64,000 bases of DNA, taken from the NCBI GenBank assembly GCA_001414485.1, contig LLEY01000023.1, positions 310,001 through 374,000 on the forward strand. Direction: 5' to 3'. Shown piece after piece: positions 21,816-33,338 of this stretch (its first letter is position 1; every line of letters starts with the position of its first letter). The notes beneath the pieces are model-generated. The model was not told the origin of the DNA. It made no database searches and saw only the letters and a list, made by a program, of their open reading frames with translations. The position numbers were made by a program, and so were the translations under genes. This DNA comes from Calycina herbarum. Lineage: Eukaryota; Ascomycota; Leotiomycetes; Helotiales; Pezizellaceae.

Positions 21816-24800
21816 ATGGCTTCTCCCGTCGCCTCGCAGGGGAAAGCTTGCGTGCGACATTTCGATGAGCTTTGTGCACTGTTTGAGGACGAGGAACGTC
21901 AGTTTATATACGATATACCCCACTCGCAGGCCTGTGATTATTATGCGCAATTCAAGATTTGGGCCGGCAATATAGGAGCGCTTCAAACGATCCACTCAGC
22001 CAGCTCCCTTGACTATCGGTTGCGCGAGGTCCCAAAGGTTGCGGCACAGGTGGTTTCCCTCCTGGAAGATCTAGATGAGGTGTTAGAAGAGGGTATGAGC
22101 CTGTTGTTCTACTTAAAATACAGCCTTTTGTATACTTGTTCCCTAATTCAATACGTTTAGTTATTGCCATTGCTTCTGGGGAGAGGGAAAACAGAGTCGG
22201 TTCTCCGGTTCCATTCGATCCCGAATTGCTCGATGGAGACGAGGCCGAAAGTTCTGCACCTGGACCAACTTCAGAGATCCAGGAACTTTTCCGGTCCATT
22301 CCAGAAACAACTGCAAGCTTATTCAAGCTCTCAATTCTCATTAGAAACAGCAGTTCCAGGGATCGGTATGCCAAAGCTTTAGCAGCAGCATCTAAAGCAC
22401 CATTCAATGACCACTTTGACATTGATCATGTAGGAAATAAATTTCCCCTTCTTTGTGGAGATGACAAGGCGTGGCTGAGAACACGCCTTGGGAAGACCAT
22501 CACTCAGAAACGACAGTATCTGCATTACTGTCGGGAACACCATGAAAAGCTTTCCAGGGTCCCAGAAGAACGAAATGCCATCGAATCTGCGTCACAGCCA
22601 AAAACTGATTCTACCCTTCTAGCAGTTCAAGGCCAACAGCCAGACACCCACGACGATGCCCGGACTGTGATATCAAGGCCGACAAGTACGCTAGCCCCAA
22701 CTACCGCAAGTACTGTAATTGCTGCGAAATTAGAAGGCGCATTGAGACTGGAGAATTTAGAAGAAGAAGATGAGGATGACAATCGCTCACAAACATCTTA
22801 CGCAACGTCCGTCGGTGAAGATGATAGTGAAAACAGGCTATCCGTTGTGCGCCTCGAAGAAGTTGCTGGAACTGCTCAATCCTTCGAGTGCCCTTATTGC
22901 TGGTCAATTCAAAGAATCAGTAATCAACACGCGTGGAAGTAGGTAATCACTGTGTTCTTGGTTAATTTCTACTAATTCCCCCCCAGGAAGCATATCATGC
23001 ATGACCTCAAGCCATATGTTTGTACCTCGGAGGACTGCGACATGAAACTATTCCCAGATCGCCATACTTGGTTTACCCATGAACTCCAAAATCACTGGGT
23101 CGAATGGGACTGCTGTTTTTGCGCTCATTCTCCCCATCGAACCCGGGACAAGTTTGAAAAGCACGTTCAAACAGTGCATCAAGGTAAGTTCACTGATGAC
23201 CAGTTACCAGCCTTGGTCAAGGTCTGCCAAAAGCCTGTGGACAAACTATCTCCTGCTGCCTGTCCCTTCTGCGATGAGTGGGAGGCCAAACTGAGGGAAA
23301 TAAATCAACACATGTCTGTTGATGAAATTATGGTTGTCACGCCTCAACAATTTCGACATCATATTGGTAGACATATGGAGCAGTTGGCACTGTTCGCTAT
23401 ACCCAGAGGCTACAGAGAGGATGGGGATGCTGGCTCCAGTAAGGCAGCACCCGGTCATGGCTCAGATGACTCTTCTGTACAGTCACTCGTCAAACCTGAC
23501 TACGAAGATGAGGAAAACCCAAGGCTTCATGTTGCTGCTTTTGAAGGGTTGATTGAGGATGTCTCAAGATTGATTGATGGTTCCCAACAGGGAGACTCCG
23601 AAGCTTCGTTGCTACTCGAGAAAGGATTTACTTGGGGAAATGGTAAAAGTTTTTTACTCACCACTCCCCAAACAAAAGTACCTCGTTTGCTAAACAATAC
23701 TAACTTTTCTTGTCTTCAGCTTTATCCGCAGCAGCAGCGGGTGGTCATTTGGTTGCCGTACACCTTCTGATATCCCGGATCAAATTGAACGGAATACCAT
23801 TGAAGACTTTCCCGACCAGTCCAGAAAAATCCTGGGGGCCTCTTCACTGGGCAGCATCAAACGGACATCTTGCAGTAACAGAATCTCTTTTAAAACATCC
23901 GGATAGCTTGTCTCTAATGAGAGCCAAGGCAGTCGATGGTGCTACACCTGCAGATTTGGCACGTCAACATGGCTATGATGACATTGCGCAAATCATAGAA
24001 TCAGAAATGCGTAGAGCCGAACCAGTTGTAGACCTAGGTACTTTAGATGGGAGCAACTCGGCCGAAGTACACGGCAGCAATAAACTGCGAGTAACAAGTA
24101 TGCTGGTCGTCCCCCGCTTTAGATACAAAGCTAATTTATCTACAGTTATTGCTGCCGACGGGCTCATTAAACGAGACGTTTTCTGTAAGTACCGTGTAGT
24201 AAAAAAATATGATTTGTATATGTGCTAATACTCAAATAGCTTTGCCAGACTCTTTTGCCGTTACGACTATTGATGGGGAGCAAACCAAGACTACAAGCGT
24301 GGTCAAAAAATCCCTAAACCCATACTGGAATGAGACTTTTGATTTGTAACTCCACACTACAATGTCTAGACCCAGAAGCTACGCTAACTCTTCTGCAGTC
24401 ATGTGACGGAGGATAGCGTTGTCTCTGTTCAAGTCTTCGACCAGAAAAAATTCAAGAAGAAAGATCAAGGTTCCCTTGGTGTGATTAATATACGAGTGGG
24501 AGATATTATAGATCTTTCTAGTCACGAGGATGGTTAGAAACCCGCCCATCTGATTCGATCTCTCACAGCAGACACGAAGAATTTGGCTAACATATCCAGA
24601 TCAAATGTTGACGAGGGATCTTCGGGTTGACATGAAGGTAACCGGGAAACTTATTGTAAACCTGAGTACCAACCTTAGAGGACCCGATCGTGGTCAAGAA
24701 GGCTACGAAGCCCGGGACATTCCTCAGATTCCAGCCGGGTATACGAGCAATTACGATGTCACTAACCCAGACCCTACGAAAAATATCCCCCCTCGCAATT

Positions 24801-24964
24801 CCGGGAAGGAAAATTCCAAGTACAGTCCATTTGAAGACGCCCAGGGACAACTGCCTGCTGGGTGGGAGCGAAGAGAAGATACTTTGGGAAGGACCTACTA
24901 TGTTGATCATAACACATCCACGAGCTGGTCACGTCCACCGCCTAGGATAGACGCAAGCACTTAG
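21816..24964 (+). CDS. C2H2 zinc-finger / ankyrin protein fused to an Rsp5-like C2 + WW module
   Basis: Eight exons (21816-22092, 22161-22938, 22987-23642, 23720-24097, 24146-24184, 24240-24345, 24399-24532, 24600-24964) join in frame to 910 aa. Residues 1-190: the helical front domain common in fungal ankyrin/zinc-finger proteins ([33 protein letters not shown]). Acidic Ser-rich linker to about 335. Residues 335-500: Cys/His fingers ([54 protein letters not shown]). Residues 535-690: ankyrin repeats ([20 protein letters not shown]). Residues 690-815: C2 domain starting [17 protein letters not shown], then [10 protein letters not shown] and [12 protein letters not shown]. Residues 874-905: a WW domain ([20 protein letters not shown]...SWSRP). 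The C2 and WW parts closely resemble the N-terminus of Rsp5/NEDD4, but no HECT domain follows; TAG closes the frame at 24964. The intron at 24533-24599 has a weaker donor (GTTAGA). Confidence 0.85.
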
Positions 24965-25412
24965 CACTTGTTGATTCCCAATCGTACATCAATTGAAGGA
25001 CGGAAGTATAGTCAAGCTGTATCGCATCGGGTTGTCACACGTGCCTGTCGTTTTAAACACCCGCAAACGACCGACAAAAACTACACTCGAGTGATTCTCT
25101 GGAGTGGACTCAGCAGTCACTCCGAACCATGAGAGAAACGGGCAGGAGCGATGTTGAGTTGACGAGGAAGGTGCGGTGCAGTGCTCGAGCCGCTTACTTT
25201 ACCTCGATTTCCAGATCCCGTCACTCTCTCTCACCTCCAACCTACACGCAACTCCTTTCTACGCCACATCAACCCCGCGGCCCCTGTTAGAAATCGAAAT
25301 GTCACCTCCAGACACATACTGAACTGTACACCGGGACTTCTTCGCAAAGTTTGGAAAATTGGGCGGAAGTCGGGTACGGCATCCACAGAGATGCAGCGTA
25401 GGAGCAATTGAG

Positions 25413-26253
25413 ATGACCTGGGAAAGGTTCATGAGGAAGAGCCGCAAGGGAGTAGACGCCCATGCCTCGAGCGATTTTCAAGTGTGGTCCGCGGACAGAG
25501 ATACTTGGCAGTATTACTGTAAGCTTTTCCTCGACGATTGAGGGCAACTTGCTGATGTTCAAAGTCCCCGATGTTGAGTTCTACAAATCGCCCCCACAAA
25601 ACGGACGAACACCAGACATCCCCGCTCCCCCCGCATTCTCTATGGCTCCGCTTCCTGCTAAACCTCTTCAATCAAGCTCGCATTCTAATCCACAACTTCA
25701 ACCACAGTCCTCGCCATCGCGTAAACAGAACAAGCCACAGACCAAGCCTTCTCCTCACCCCAATACAACGAGTAAATATCCCCGAAGAGACACTTCAAAT
25801 TCACGGAAGCCCGAACAGAGCTTCACTTTCGTTGGGAGAGTCGCAAATATGCTATTTGGTATCTCGCGTGCCCCTAGAGATATTGCCAATCTGGGAGTGG
25901 CCATTCCCGATGTCGCCACCGAAGAAGAGGACACCACTATTGTTCAACCATACGAGGATACTCCTGCGGCTACAAACTCTAAGCAACTTCACCATACGTG
26001 CATTAGCCAGGTAGACCTTGATATGCTTGATATTACTAGATTCGCAATTGCAGATATCAAGACATACTTCCAAAAGAATCCCCTGGCTATGAACGAATTG
26101 TTACAGATCAAATCGAATCGGGAGCAGCAGGAAAGGGACGAAGTTGAGTTAAAGAGGAAGAGTGGCGGGCAGGTTAAACAGATAAGCGAGCCGAAAGAGC
26201 TAGAAGAGGAATTTCAGAGGGTAAAAAGGACCCAAAGGAGGAACTCTGCTTGA
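25413..26253 (+). CDS. Hypothetical protein, proline/serine-rich with charged C-terminal helix
   Basis: Two exons (25413-25518, 25565-26253) give 264 aa. The 46-bp intron has GTAAGC, a GCTGAT branch-like site and AAG. The N-terminus reads MTWERFMRKSRKG, then FQVWSADRDTWQYYFPDVEFY, followed by a long Pro/Gln/Ser linker, FVGRVANMLFGISRAP, and a Glu/Lys-rich C-terminal coiled coil (ELLQIKSNREQQERDEVEL). I do not recognise the family. The ATG chosen is the first in frame after a TGA at about 25318. An upstream exon is possible, since a plausible frame (HRDFFAKFGKLGG) precedes this ATG. Confidence 0.55.
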
Positions 26254-27082
26254 GCGGCAAGTAGACATGATTTGCTTAGGACGTGGCGCACAATGCTCTT
26301 GGAATATTTTACGAGCCCGTTTTGTGACGCTTCGGCAGTTGCTTGCTGGGTTTATGTAAAAAGGTTCTAGACGGCAAAACCCTCAATGAGTCCATGGAAA
26401 GGTTACAACACTATGTGTATGCCAGGTCACGAATCCTCCCTCATCATGTGATGTCGAAGTGGCTAAAAGTGCTGGCTAATTTCCAAACACACTCGATAAG
26501 TCAGCCACCCCCTCTCTCCAACATTGATTCATCTCGAGGAAACTTGCCACGGCCTAGGTTCAAGGAGGGGTTATCGACACCGAGTACGCAGGTCCCATCG
26601 GATTGTCGGCTCATGCCGTCTTGGTATTCCACCTCGCTACTTACCTCTTTGTGCAAATGATAGCCGTTAGCCCATTGTGGAAAGCCGATTGGTCTGAGAA
26701 TCAATTGCTGAGCCTAGGCTAAACTCCTTGACGCGCTGTACTCCTACAATGGTCTGACATAATAGAAGTATAAGAGCATATCAACGTAAATCCCATCAAA
26801 CATCGTCTAGAAGAAGTCAACCAATTCTGTTTTCTGCACCTCGTTACTGTGTTGGGACACCCGAAAATTCTTATACAGTGCAGGCACCGAATGCGCGGTA
26901 CCGTTCTCAGCCTCAATTTAGCCTCCAATATGGAAGTTGACTGTGGTACAGTTCAGCCGATGGGTGGGTGAGATCGGAAAAATGTTATTCGGGAATATAT
27001 ATCCGAGAGCTTTTATCTGTTTGGAGCTTCTGCAGTTTTTCACTTTTATTCCAAGTTCTTCTTCTCACAAAGGATTGCTACA
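26254..27082. other. Intergenic; promoter of the GMC gene at its right end
   Basis: A TATATATCC box near 26995-27003 lies about 85 bp before the GMC start codon, and the leader is CT-rich. Weak coding scraps around 26340-26480 are not assignable. Confidence 0.45.
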
Positions 27083-28938
27083 ATGTTATCTCAATTGATA
27101 TTCGGAGGCTTGATTGCTTTGGCAGCCGCTGCCAACCAGAGTTATGAATACATTGTTGTAGGCTCAGGGCCAGGTGGAGGGCCAGTGGCTGCCAATCTTG
27201 CGAGAGCGGGTCATTCCGTCTTGCTGCTCGAAGCTGGGGATGACCAAACACAAAATGTCAATGTTTCCCAGTTGATGAATTTCAACATTGCCGCCAATGA
27301 CGAAAAGACAAGATGGGATTTTTTCGTCAACCATACCGATAACGATTTGGGGTATAACCACATGGTTTATCGAAAGCCAGACGGCGGATTCTATACGGGA
27401 TTGAATCCACCCACTGGGGCAACAAGATTGGGTATCTGGTATCCTCGAACAGGTACATTGGGTGGCTGCGCAATGCACAACGGTGCTGTGGTCAGTCTTC
27501 CTGCAGATGCAGACTGGGATTATATTTCACAGGTTACTGGTGACAAAGGATGGCTCACACAAAATATGCGACCACATTTCAAGTCAATGGAGCGAAACGC
27601 CGATATTGCTTCTACGGATACCTCTCATGGCTTCAACGGCTGGCTGGATATTTCACTCGGAGACACAACTTGGGCAAACACGGATGCTGATGCCGTATCC
27701 TTGGCCAAAAAAGCCGCAAATCTCACCGGTGGTGATCCAAACCAGCTTAAAGCTCTCATGGATAGAGATATCGACGCGAACGATCCGAATCGAGATCAGA
27801 CGCTGGGAGTATTTGGCAGTTGGTCACATGGTACCAAGCAAGGTGTTCGTTCCAGTCCTGGTTACTATGTCAGGGAGACCGTAAACGATCCAGCAAAATA
27901 CCCTCTCACTTTACAATTGAACTCCCTCGTTTCAAAGATCATATTTGATAGCACCGGAAAGGAGCCCAAGGCTGTTGGTGTGGAATATCTTCGAGGAGAA
28001 TTCTTGTATGGTGGTGATCCTCGCAACGCTGATGGTAGCAAGAAAGGCACACCCAGCAAGGCATACGCAACAAAAGAGGTCATCATAGCGGGCGGTGCTT
28101 TCAACAGTCCACAAATTCTCATGCTCAGCGGTATCGGTCCTGCGGAGGAATTGAAGAAATTTGACATTCCCGTTGTCGTCGACTCACCTGGTGTCGGTGC
28201 CAACTTGGACGACAATTATGAGGGATCCGTGGCTTCACTCGCGGCTCGAGATTTCCAAGGAGCCTCCAACATATTCTTTAACTTCCTCAAAACCTCCCAG
28301 TCCGCCGGCAACCGAGACATCCAAATGTGGTGCGGTCAATTCTCATTTGAGGGTTTCTGGCCTGGTTTCCCAGACGACTTTGGCCCAAAGCAATATGAAT
28401 GCACATTCGTTCATATGAACCCTCGAAGCCAAAAGGGATACGTCAAGCTTCGCTCCGCCAACCCACAAGATACCCCAGAGATCAACTTCAAATTCTGGGA
28501 GCAGAACAGCGACAAAGATCTACAAGCCATGCTCGAAGCTATTAAGTTCGGAAGAAAGATTGTCGAGAACGCAAAACCTGGTTTGGGGCTATTTACTGAG
28601 ATTCATCCATGTACGAGTGCCAACTGCTCTGATGCGGAGACTCTTGCGTTCCTGAAGAAACAAGTTTACAGTCACCATGCCACTAGTACTTGTGCGATTG
28701 GTGGAGATAATGATAAAATGGCGGTTCTTGATTCAAAGTTCCGTGTTCGTGGTGTCAAGGGATTGAGAGTTGTTGATGCGTAAGTCGCAATTTTTCCTTT
28801 TCTTCAAGAGTTAATTTCTCATCATACTAATTCCTTTACAGCTCCGCCTTCCCAAAAGTCCCAGGAGCTTTTCCAGTCATCCCAACTATCGTTCTAAGTG
28901 AGAAGGCTACAAATGATATTCTTTCCGAGTTGAAGTAA
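27083..28938 (+). CDS. Secreted GMC (glucose-methanol-choline) oxidoreductase, AA3-type
   Basis: FAD enzyme that oxidises alcohols or sugars, giving hydrogen peroxide or passing electrons on. Two exons (27083-28779, 28842-28938) give 597 aa. Residues 1-16 are a signal peptide (MLSQLIFGGLIALAAA). The Rossmann motif VVGSGPGGGPVAANL is at about 26-40, LLLEAG at about 48, the signature GTLGGCAMHN at about 128, IIAGGAFNSPQILMLSGIGP at about 335, and the catalytic-His stretch SHHATSTCAIGG at about 530; exon 2 supplies SAFPKVPGAFPVIPT. Length and domain order are normal for the family. Substrate cannot be read from sequence; the closest functional link in this window is the AA9 enzyme, which such flavoenzymes can drive. 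The dead GMC gene at 17.3-18.9 kb is a different paralog. Confidence 0.92.
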
Positions 28939-29548
28939 GAAGATTTAGCTTGTAACAATTCTGGTGTGGTGAGACAAAAGCTTGTGATGGGGCGGGTAGA
29001 TGCTAGTAAAAGTACAAATAGAAAGTTACTTTCATGAATTTATACTTATAAAGCTTAAAAATGGTAGGCTTTGCAGCTGTTTTGGATCGCTCAAACGAGT
29101 AGAAGTTGCAAGTGGTTTTCTTAGCTAGCATCCCCCTTTTTCTTAAGCGAGGCTCTACTGGGATACCCAGAACCAATTTCACAAGCAAATCGATTAAGCT
29201 TTCCACTCCACAGTTTAGTCTAGAATACAGAGCCTCAAAGCATCTTATCATGCATTCTGCGAGATATGCTTTCGAGGCTTGGTCCTGCCAAGGATGTGCG
29301 TCCTGGCTTCAACCCATCAGATTGGCGATACAACTTTCTTGTCTGCTGTTTTACATCGTGGGCATCGAAATCTTGGTTTTCATGTATCGCTTTTGGTGTT
29401 GCTTTCACGTTGTGCTGACTCTCGCATCGTCGATCCCACGAAAAGCTGAAGACGTTTGTCAAAATCTTGTTTTTGGGTGTCCTGACGTTTCGATCTTGCC
29501 ATCTGAAATCGCCTGATCGACCGCGAGCTGAGAATCCAACGTCTTATC
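28939..29548. other. Intergenic, no gene supported
   Basis: 3' side of the GMC gene. Several short open frames on both strands (29003-29516) have no recognisable product. Confidence 0.45.
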
Positions 29549-30359
29549 GTGGGGTTTGTAACGCTTTGGGGTCTTCTTTTGGGATTGAAAACTTTTGCGA
29601 GAGGTCTGAAGGCAGTCTTGACACCTATCCGATTTGTTCTCAACCCAAGTTTTGGCTTCCAAACCCCGATCCTGGGAGCCCTCTTTTACTTAGCCCCTGG
29701 ATGGGAAGATATCGTCGGGACATTTATAGGAGGTCGCTCCGCAGATTTCATCGTCAAGAAGTACATCAACGGAAATCGCGACGACAATCGAATCCCAGAA
29801 GACAGACTTCGTTCTTGTGTCCCGTATCTTGGAATAATGATGCCAGTATGTATCATCCTCTATGGCTGGCCATTTCAACTCGAATTTAGAGGTTTCGCTT
29901 TACCAGCCATATGCATGTTTATATGAGGAGCTGCACAGATGTTCTGCCAAAGTTCGTTGACTACGTACTGTATGGTTGTTATGCAAGGACATAGCGGAAA
30001 AGTGGTTGCTGGGAATTATCTCGTGAAATATATACTTGCTGCTGCTGGGACAGCAGTGGTGTTGCCAGCTATCGAGAGCATTGGTTCTGGTGCTTTTTTT
30101 ACCGTTTTCGAGAGTTTTCTTGTTGATGACAACAATGGCGACTTGCACTGTGACTTGGTGGGGTGAGAGGTGGAGGAAAAGTATCCAGCAAAAGAAAACC
30201 GAGAAGAAGATACAGGTAGAAATTGAGAAGGAAAGGTACGGGAGGGGAGCACATACGGTGAAGAGGCACTGGAGTCTGAATAGCATTCGGAGTCTGGAAT
30301 CTCTACAAGCTGTAAAAATAGTAAAAGCGAAAGAGAGAAAGAGTGGGGTTGAACCTTGA
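29549..30359 (+). pseudogene. C-terminal half of an MFS (DHA1-like) transporter, disabled
   Basis: Reads as the second half of a fungal drug:proton-type MFS protein: GALFYLAPGWEDIVGTFIGGRSADFIVKKYI, in part, then PEDRLRSC, LPAICMF, TGA at 29924-29926, and in the same frame AQMFCQSSLTTYC, GKVVAGNYLVKYI, GTAVVLPAIESIG. After a T-rich run (about 30092-30099) the signal moves to another frame: TVTWWGERWRKSIQQKK to a stop at 30359. The N-terminal half is not found upstream, so it is truncated, stopped and frameshifted. Confidence 0.8.
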
Positions 30360-30770
30360 AAGAATGACGCCTGTATATTGTCCAAGAAACCTCCCCATGA
30401 AGGTTTCAATCAAGTTCAAACCCGTCAAATCATGGATAAGTTCCGTTCAGAAGAGGAAAGATGTCAAAATTTTATTCCCATTTCTTGGAATTGGATAAAA
30501 TGTTCAAGAAAGTATACAAAACCCAAAACTGCGTTCGGGAGATTCCTAGAAGCTTGTAGTAGATTGTTCATTGACTAGTTGCGTTACATGAGTTTTTTTA
30601 GTTTCTGCCAGGGTAGATTTGAGAAGAATAACCCTTTATCTTTTTTCAACGGCTCAATGAAATCCACCACATTGGTATGACCTAAACAGGAAATTCCATA
30701 ACACATTCCTCCCATGTCTTGCACCATTGTGATATGTGAATAGAAGCCCCCAGAGATAGCGAGCAATGCC
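30360..30770. other. Intergenic, no gene supported
   Basis: No confident coding sequence. The minus-strand open frame at 30584-30832 is mostly out of frame with the F-box-like array. Confidence 0.4.
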
Positions 30771-31530
30771 TCAGTGCAGGACTTTGCGAAACCCATCCTC
30801 AAGGTCAAAATCTCCGTCGTGTTGTATAACAAAGCATTTCCGAGTGTTCAAGTTCACGAAGCAGAGCTGTAGTAATGAAGTTAGCTTTGTTAAATGGAGA
30901 GAACAGAAACCTTGAAACTAGTTGTAACTTGCCTTTGATTTTGTAGAACGTCTGGGCCAAAGGGAAGTAGAAACGCAAGCCATAAAGGTAACCCGGGTTG
31001 ACATATCCAACAATCCATAGCGCTTAAACAAGGAAGTGAAAGTCCACATCGATTAAATCGAGAAGTGCCTGTGTATCATGCTTGTCAAATTCCCTAGGTG
31101 AGAGTCTGGTGAAAGGCAGCCGTAAGTGGCACGTTGTAAGCTTGGGGAACTGGCTAAGAACATTGGATATATCTTTCTTGCAACGTGTGTCGGGTTTGAT
31201 GCATCTTAGATGTCGGACGTGAGTCATGGTGAAGTCGGAGACTCGCTCAGTAAGGAGACTGATTTTGGCAGATGGGTGAAATCGTGGGTCTTGGGACACA
31301 ATTGTCTCCTCGCAGAATACGGCTCTTCCTTCAATGTAAGTTTGTCGACATGCGAGGAGGAACTTCCAGTGATCTGTGGCGGTTACACCAGCTGATTGAC
31401 CTTTGCGAATAGGCTCCTGTTTCCATGATGACTTGCGTGGAGAGATGAAGTTGAGAGTTGTTGATAAGTTCCTCAGACACGGGAGATTCTCAAGATAAGT
31501 AGCTTGAATTTTGCCAGACACATTGATTCA
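30771..31530 (-). pseudogene. F-box-like / DUF7730-like gene, array copy 1, damaged
   Basis: Same family as copy 2 at 31813-32844: HWKFLLACRQTYIEGRAVFCEETI, in part, then VRHLRCIKP, NVLSQFPKLTTCHL, and a C-terminal exon with FVNLNTRKCFV and DLEDGFRKVLH ending at 30771. Lesions: TAA at 31024-31026 inside the body, with the same frame open after it (ALWIVGYVNPG), and the exon joined across the apparent GC-AG intron (AAAG|GCAAGT ... CTACAG) is out of phase. The first ~40 residues have diverged from the other copies. Confidence 0.65.
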
Positions 31531-31812
31531 TTGGTGAATAGGCATCACGAAATGAGACAAGAATTGGTAGTTGATAGCAAGCGTATTCATTGATCAATAA
31601 CATTAGAGGGGTTCTTCCTGTTTCCACGAGAGTAATAGCAACAGAAACACCTCCAGGTGCGCTTGTCTATATCGATAGCATGCAGGTAGTACCTAAACCG
31701 AGTGTCCCTCCAAGTACATCTGTGATTTTTGCCCCAATGCCCACATCCCCATATTTTGCTTTGAATAAACTCCAAGTTGTGAATAGAGAACCTCATAAAG
31801 AGAAGCAATACC

Positions 31813-32844
31813 TCAACTCAAAACTTGGCGGAATCCCTCCTCGATGTCAAGGTCTGGGTCGTTCGAAACAAAGCAATCACGAGTGTTCAAGTTCAAAAAG
31901 CAGCGCTATGGAGAGCAGGTCAGCATCGTTTGCTTAAAGAAAAGGAAACGGTAAAGCATGGTGTGACTCGCCTTGGCTGCGTGTGGAACATTATGTCGGT
32001 GGTGGGTGAATCCATGGACTGCGAGCAAGAACGTAACTCCGGTCGACAATTCCGCTGCGTGGGTGAATGTCCGGAATGCGAACAAGAACGTAACTCGGGT
32101 CGACAATTCCAACAAGCCATACGCCTCGAACACTAGGGCGGTAGGTTGGCGCTCTTCGAGAAAAGCAGGAAGGGTTTGTGAATCCAGCGTGTCGTCTTCG
32201 TCGGGCATAATTTTGTTAAAATCCAACCAGAGGTGGCATGTCATAAGCTTCGGAAATTGGCTTAGAACATTACAGATTTCATCGCCTTGGAACGCAAGAG
32301 GTTGGATGTATCGTAATTGTCGGACATGAGCCTTGGTGAAGTTGCTGATGCTCTCAGAGAGGAAATTGGCCGATACGTCTTCACTAGGGTCTGTTGACAA
32401 AATCGTCTCCTCACAGAAAATGGCTCTTCCCTCATCGTAGATCTGATGGCATACCATGAGAAGCTTCCATTGGCCTGTAGAGACAAACGCATCCGATTGG
32501 GCCTTGCGGATGGGTGTTTTCACGTTTCGTCGGTGGGTAGGAGTGAAGATGAACTTGGAGCCCGCGAAGACATGGCGATAGATTGACTGACGGACCTCTT
32601 TGGGGATTTTTGTGAGTAGGAAGCAATGGGAGGGGGCTGTCGCTGTCGCTGTCGCTGCCGCCGTCACTGTCACGTCCACGATGGCGTCGCCATGGCTGGC
32701 AATAATCGCTGAGTTGCCTTGTGTGGTTGAGGGGTTGGGAGGTTGAGAGGTTGAAAGGTTGGGTGCTTGAAAGGTGGAGAGGTGTGAAGTTGTTGATGGT
32801 ACCTTCCTCTGATCCGTTTGCTTGCATGCGTCACGAGGAAACAA
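31813..32844 (-). CDS. F-box-like / DUF7730-like protein, array copy 2, apparently intact
   Basis: Two exons (32844-31972, 31905-31813) give 321 aa. The joint uses a GC-AG intron (GCCAAG|GCGAGT ... CCATAG) and keeps phase 0. N-terminal ~75 residues are low-complexity Ser/Thr/Pro and Ala/Thr repeats. The core begins CFLLTKIPKEVRQSIYRHVF, written here in part, which is the short helical motif seen at the head of fungal DUF7730/2EXR-type proteins, then QWKLLMVCHQIYDEGRAIFCEE, VRQLRYIQP and NVLSQFPKLMTCHLW. A 57-bp in-frame tandem duplication (32002-32111) repeats ELSTxVTFL..A..FTH. Substrate-adaptor function for ubiquitin ligases is a possibility for F-box-like proteins but is not shown here. 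Confidence 0.65.
32002..32111. repeat. 57-bp tandem duplication, about 1.9 copies, in coding sequence
   Basis: GTGGGTGAAT starts at 32002 and again at 32059. The two units share GAACAAGAACGTAACTC-like and GGTCGACAATTCC cores with few mismatches. 57 bp is a multiple of three, so the frame of copy 2 is kept. Confidence 0.85.
32720..32790. repeat. GGTTGA-type minisatellite in the N-terminal coding region of copy 2
   Basis: Repeated GAGGTTG / AAGGTTG units encode a Ser/Thr/Pro-rich stretch (LSTSQPPNPSTTQ). Such tracts change length easily. Confidence 0.6.
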
Positions 32845-33096
32845 CCTGAAGGGAGTAGCGACTTCCCCAAATTCTACCTCATGGGGAACTGCAGTACCCA
32901 GAAATGTTACGTACTCTGGTGAATAAAGAATTCAGTCTTTTTCCATAGGGTTTATTGCAACCAAAATGTTTCTTCAGATGATACACTGCTGTTTCGCTTT
33001 CCCGATGGCGGTGACCTACCGGAGAGACCAGTACCCTCACAACGAATTACATATCCTCGCGATTACTCCACTCACTCTAGGAATACATAATTCCTA

Positions 33097-33300
33097 CTAA
33101 ACGCGCGCAGAACGTCTCACTATTCTACCACTAAATCCTCCGTGGCAAGAAAAACGAGAACCAGAATGGGTGTTAAGATCCTCTTCATAGTCCTGTTCAT
33201 AGATAGCAACTTTGTCAGTTTTGAAATTGTGAAATACAGTCTGAAGTGGGAATGTCAGCACACTGTTCTTCATTGCAAAAACTGAGAGTTGAGATGGAAG
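33097..33300 (-). pseudogene. Remnant of a small gene, paralog of the gene at 33615-33866
   Basis: The exon at 33240-33097 reads TVFHNFKTDKVAIYEQDYEE and on to a stop, matching TAFHNLKTDKVGVYQHYYEK of the neighbour. The segment before the acceptor (CTTCAG) keeps TTTGCAA but has lost the donor GTAAGC and part of the intron, so the first exon cannot be joined. Confidence 0.6.
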
Positions 33301-33319
33301 TAGTCGTTGGCGCTTTTAA

Positions 33320-33338
33320 CCCCCCCCCCCCCCCCCCC
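33320..33338. repeat. Homopolymer of 19 C
   Basis: Uninterrupted C run directly upstream of the small-gene remnant (minus orientation). Length is likely variable and error-prone in sequencing. Confidence 0.9.
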
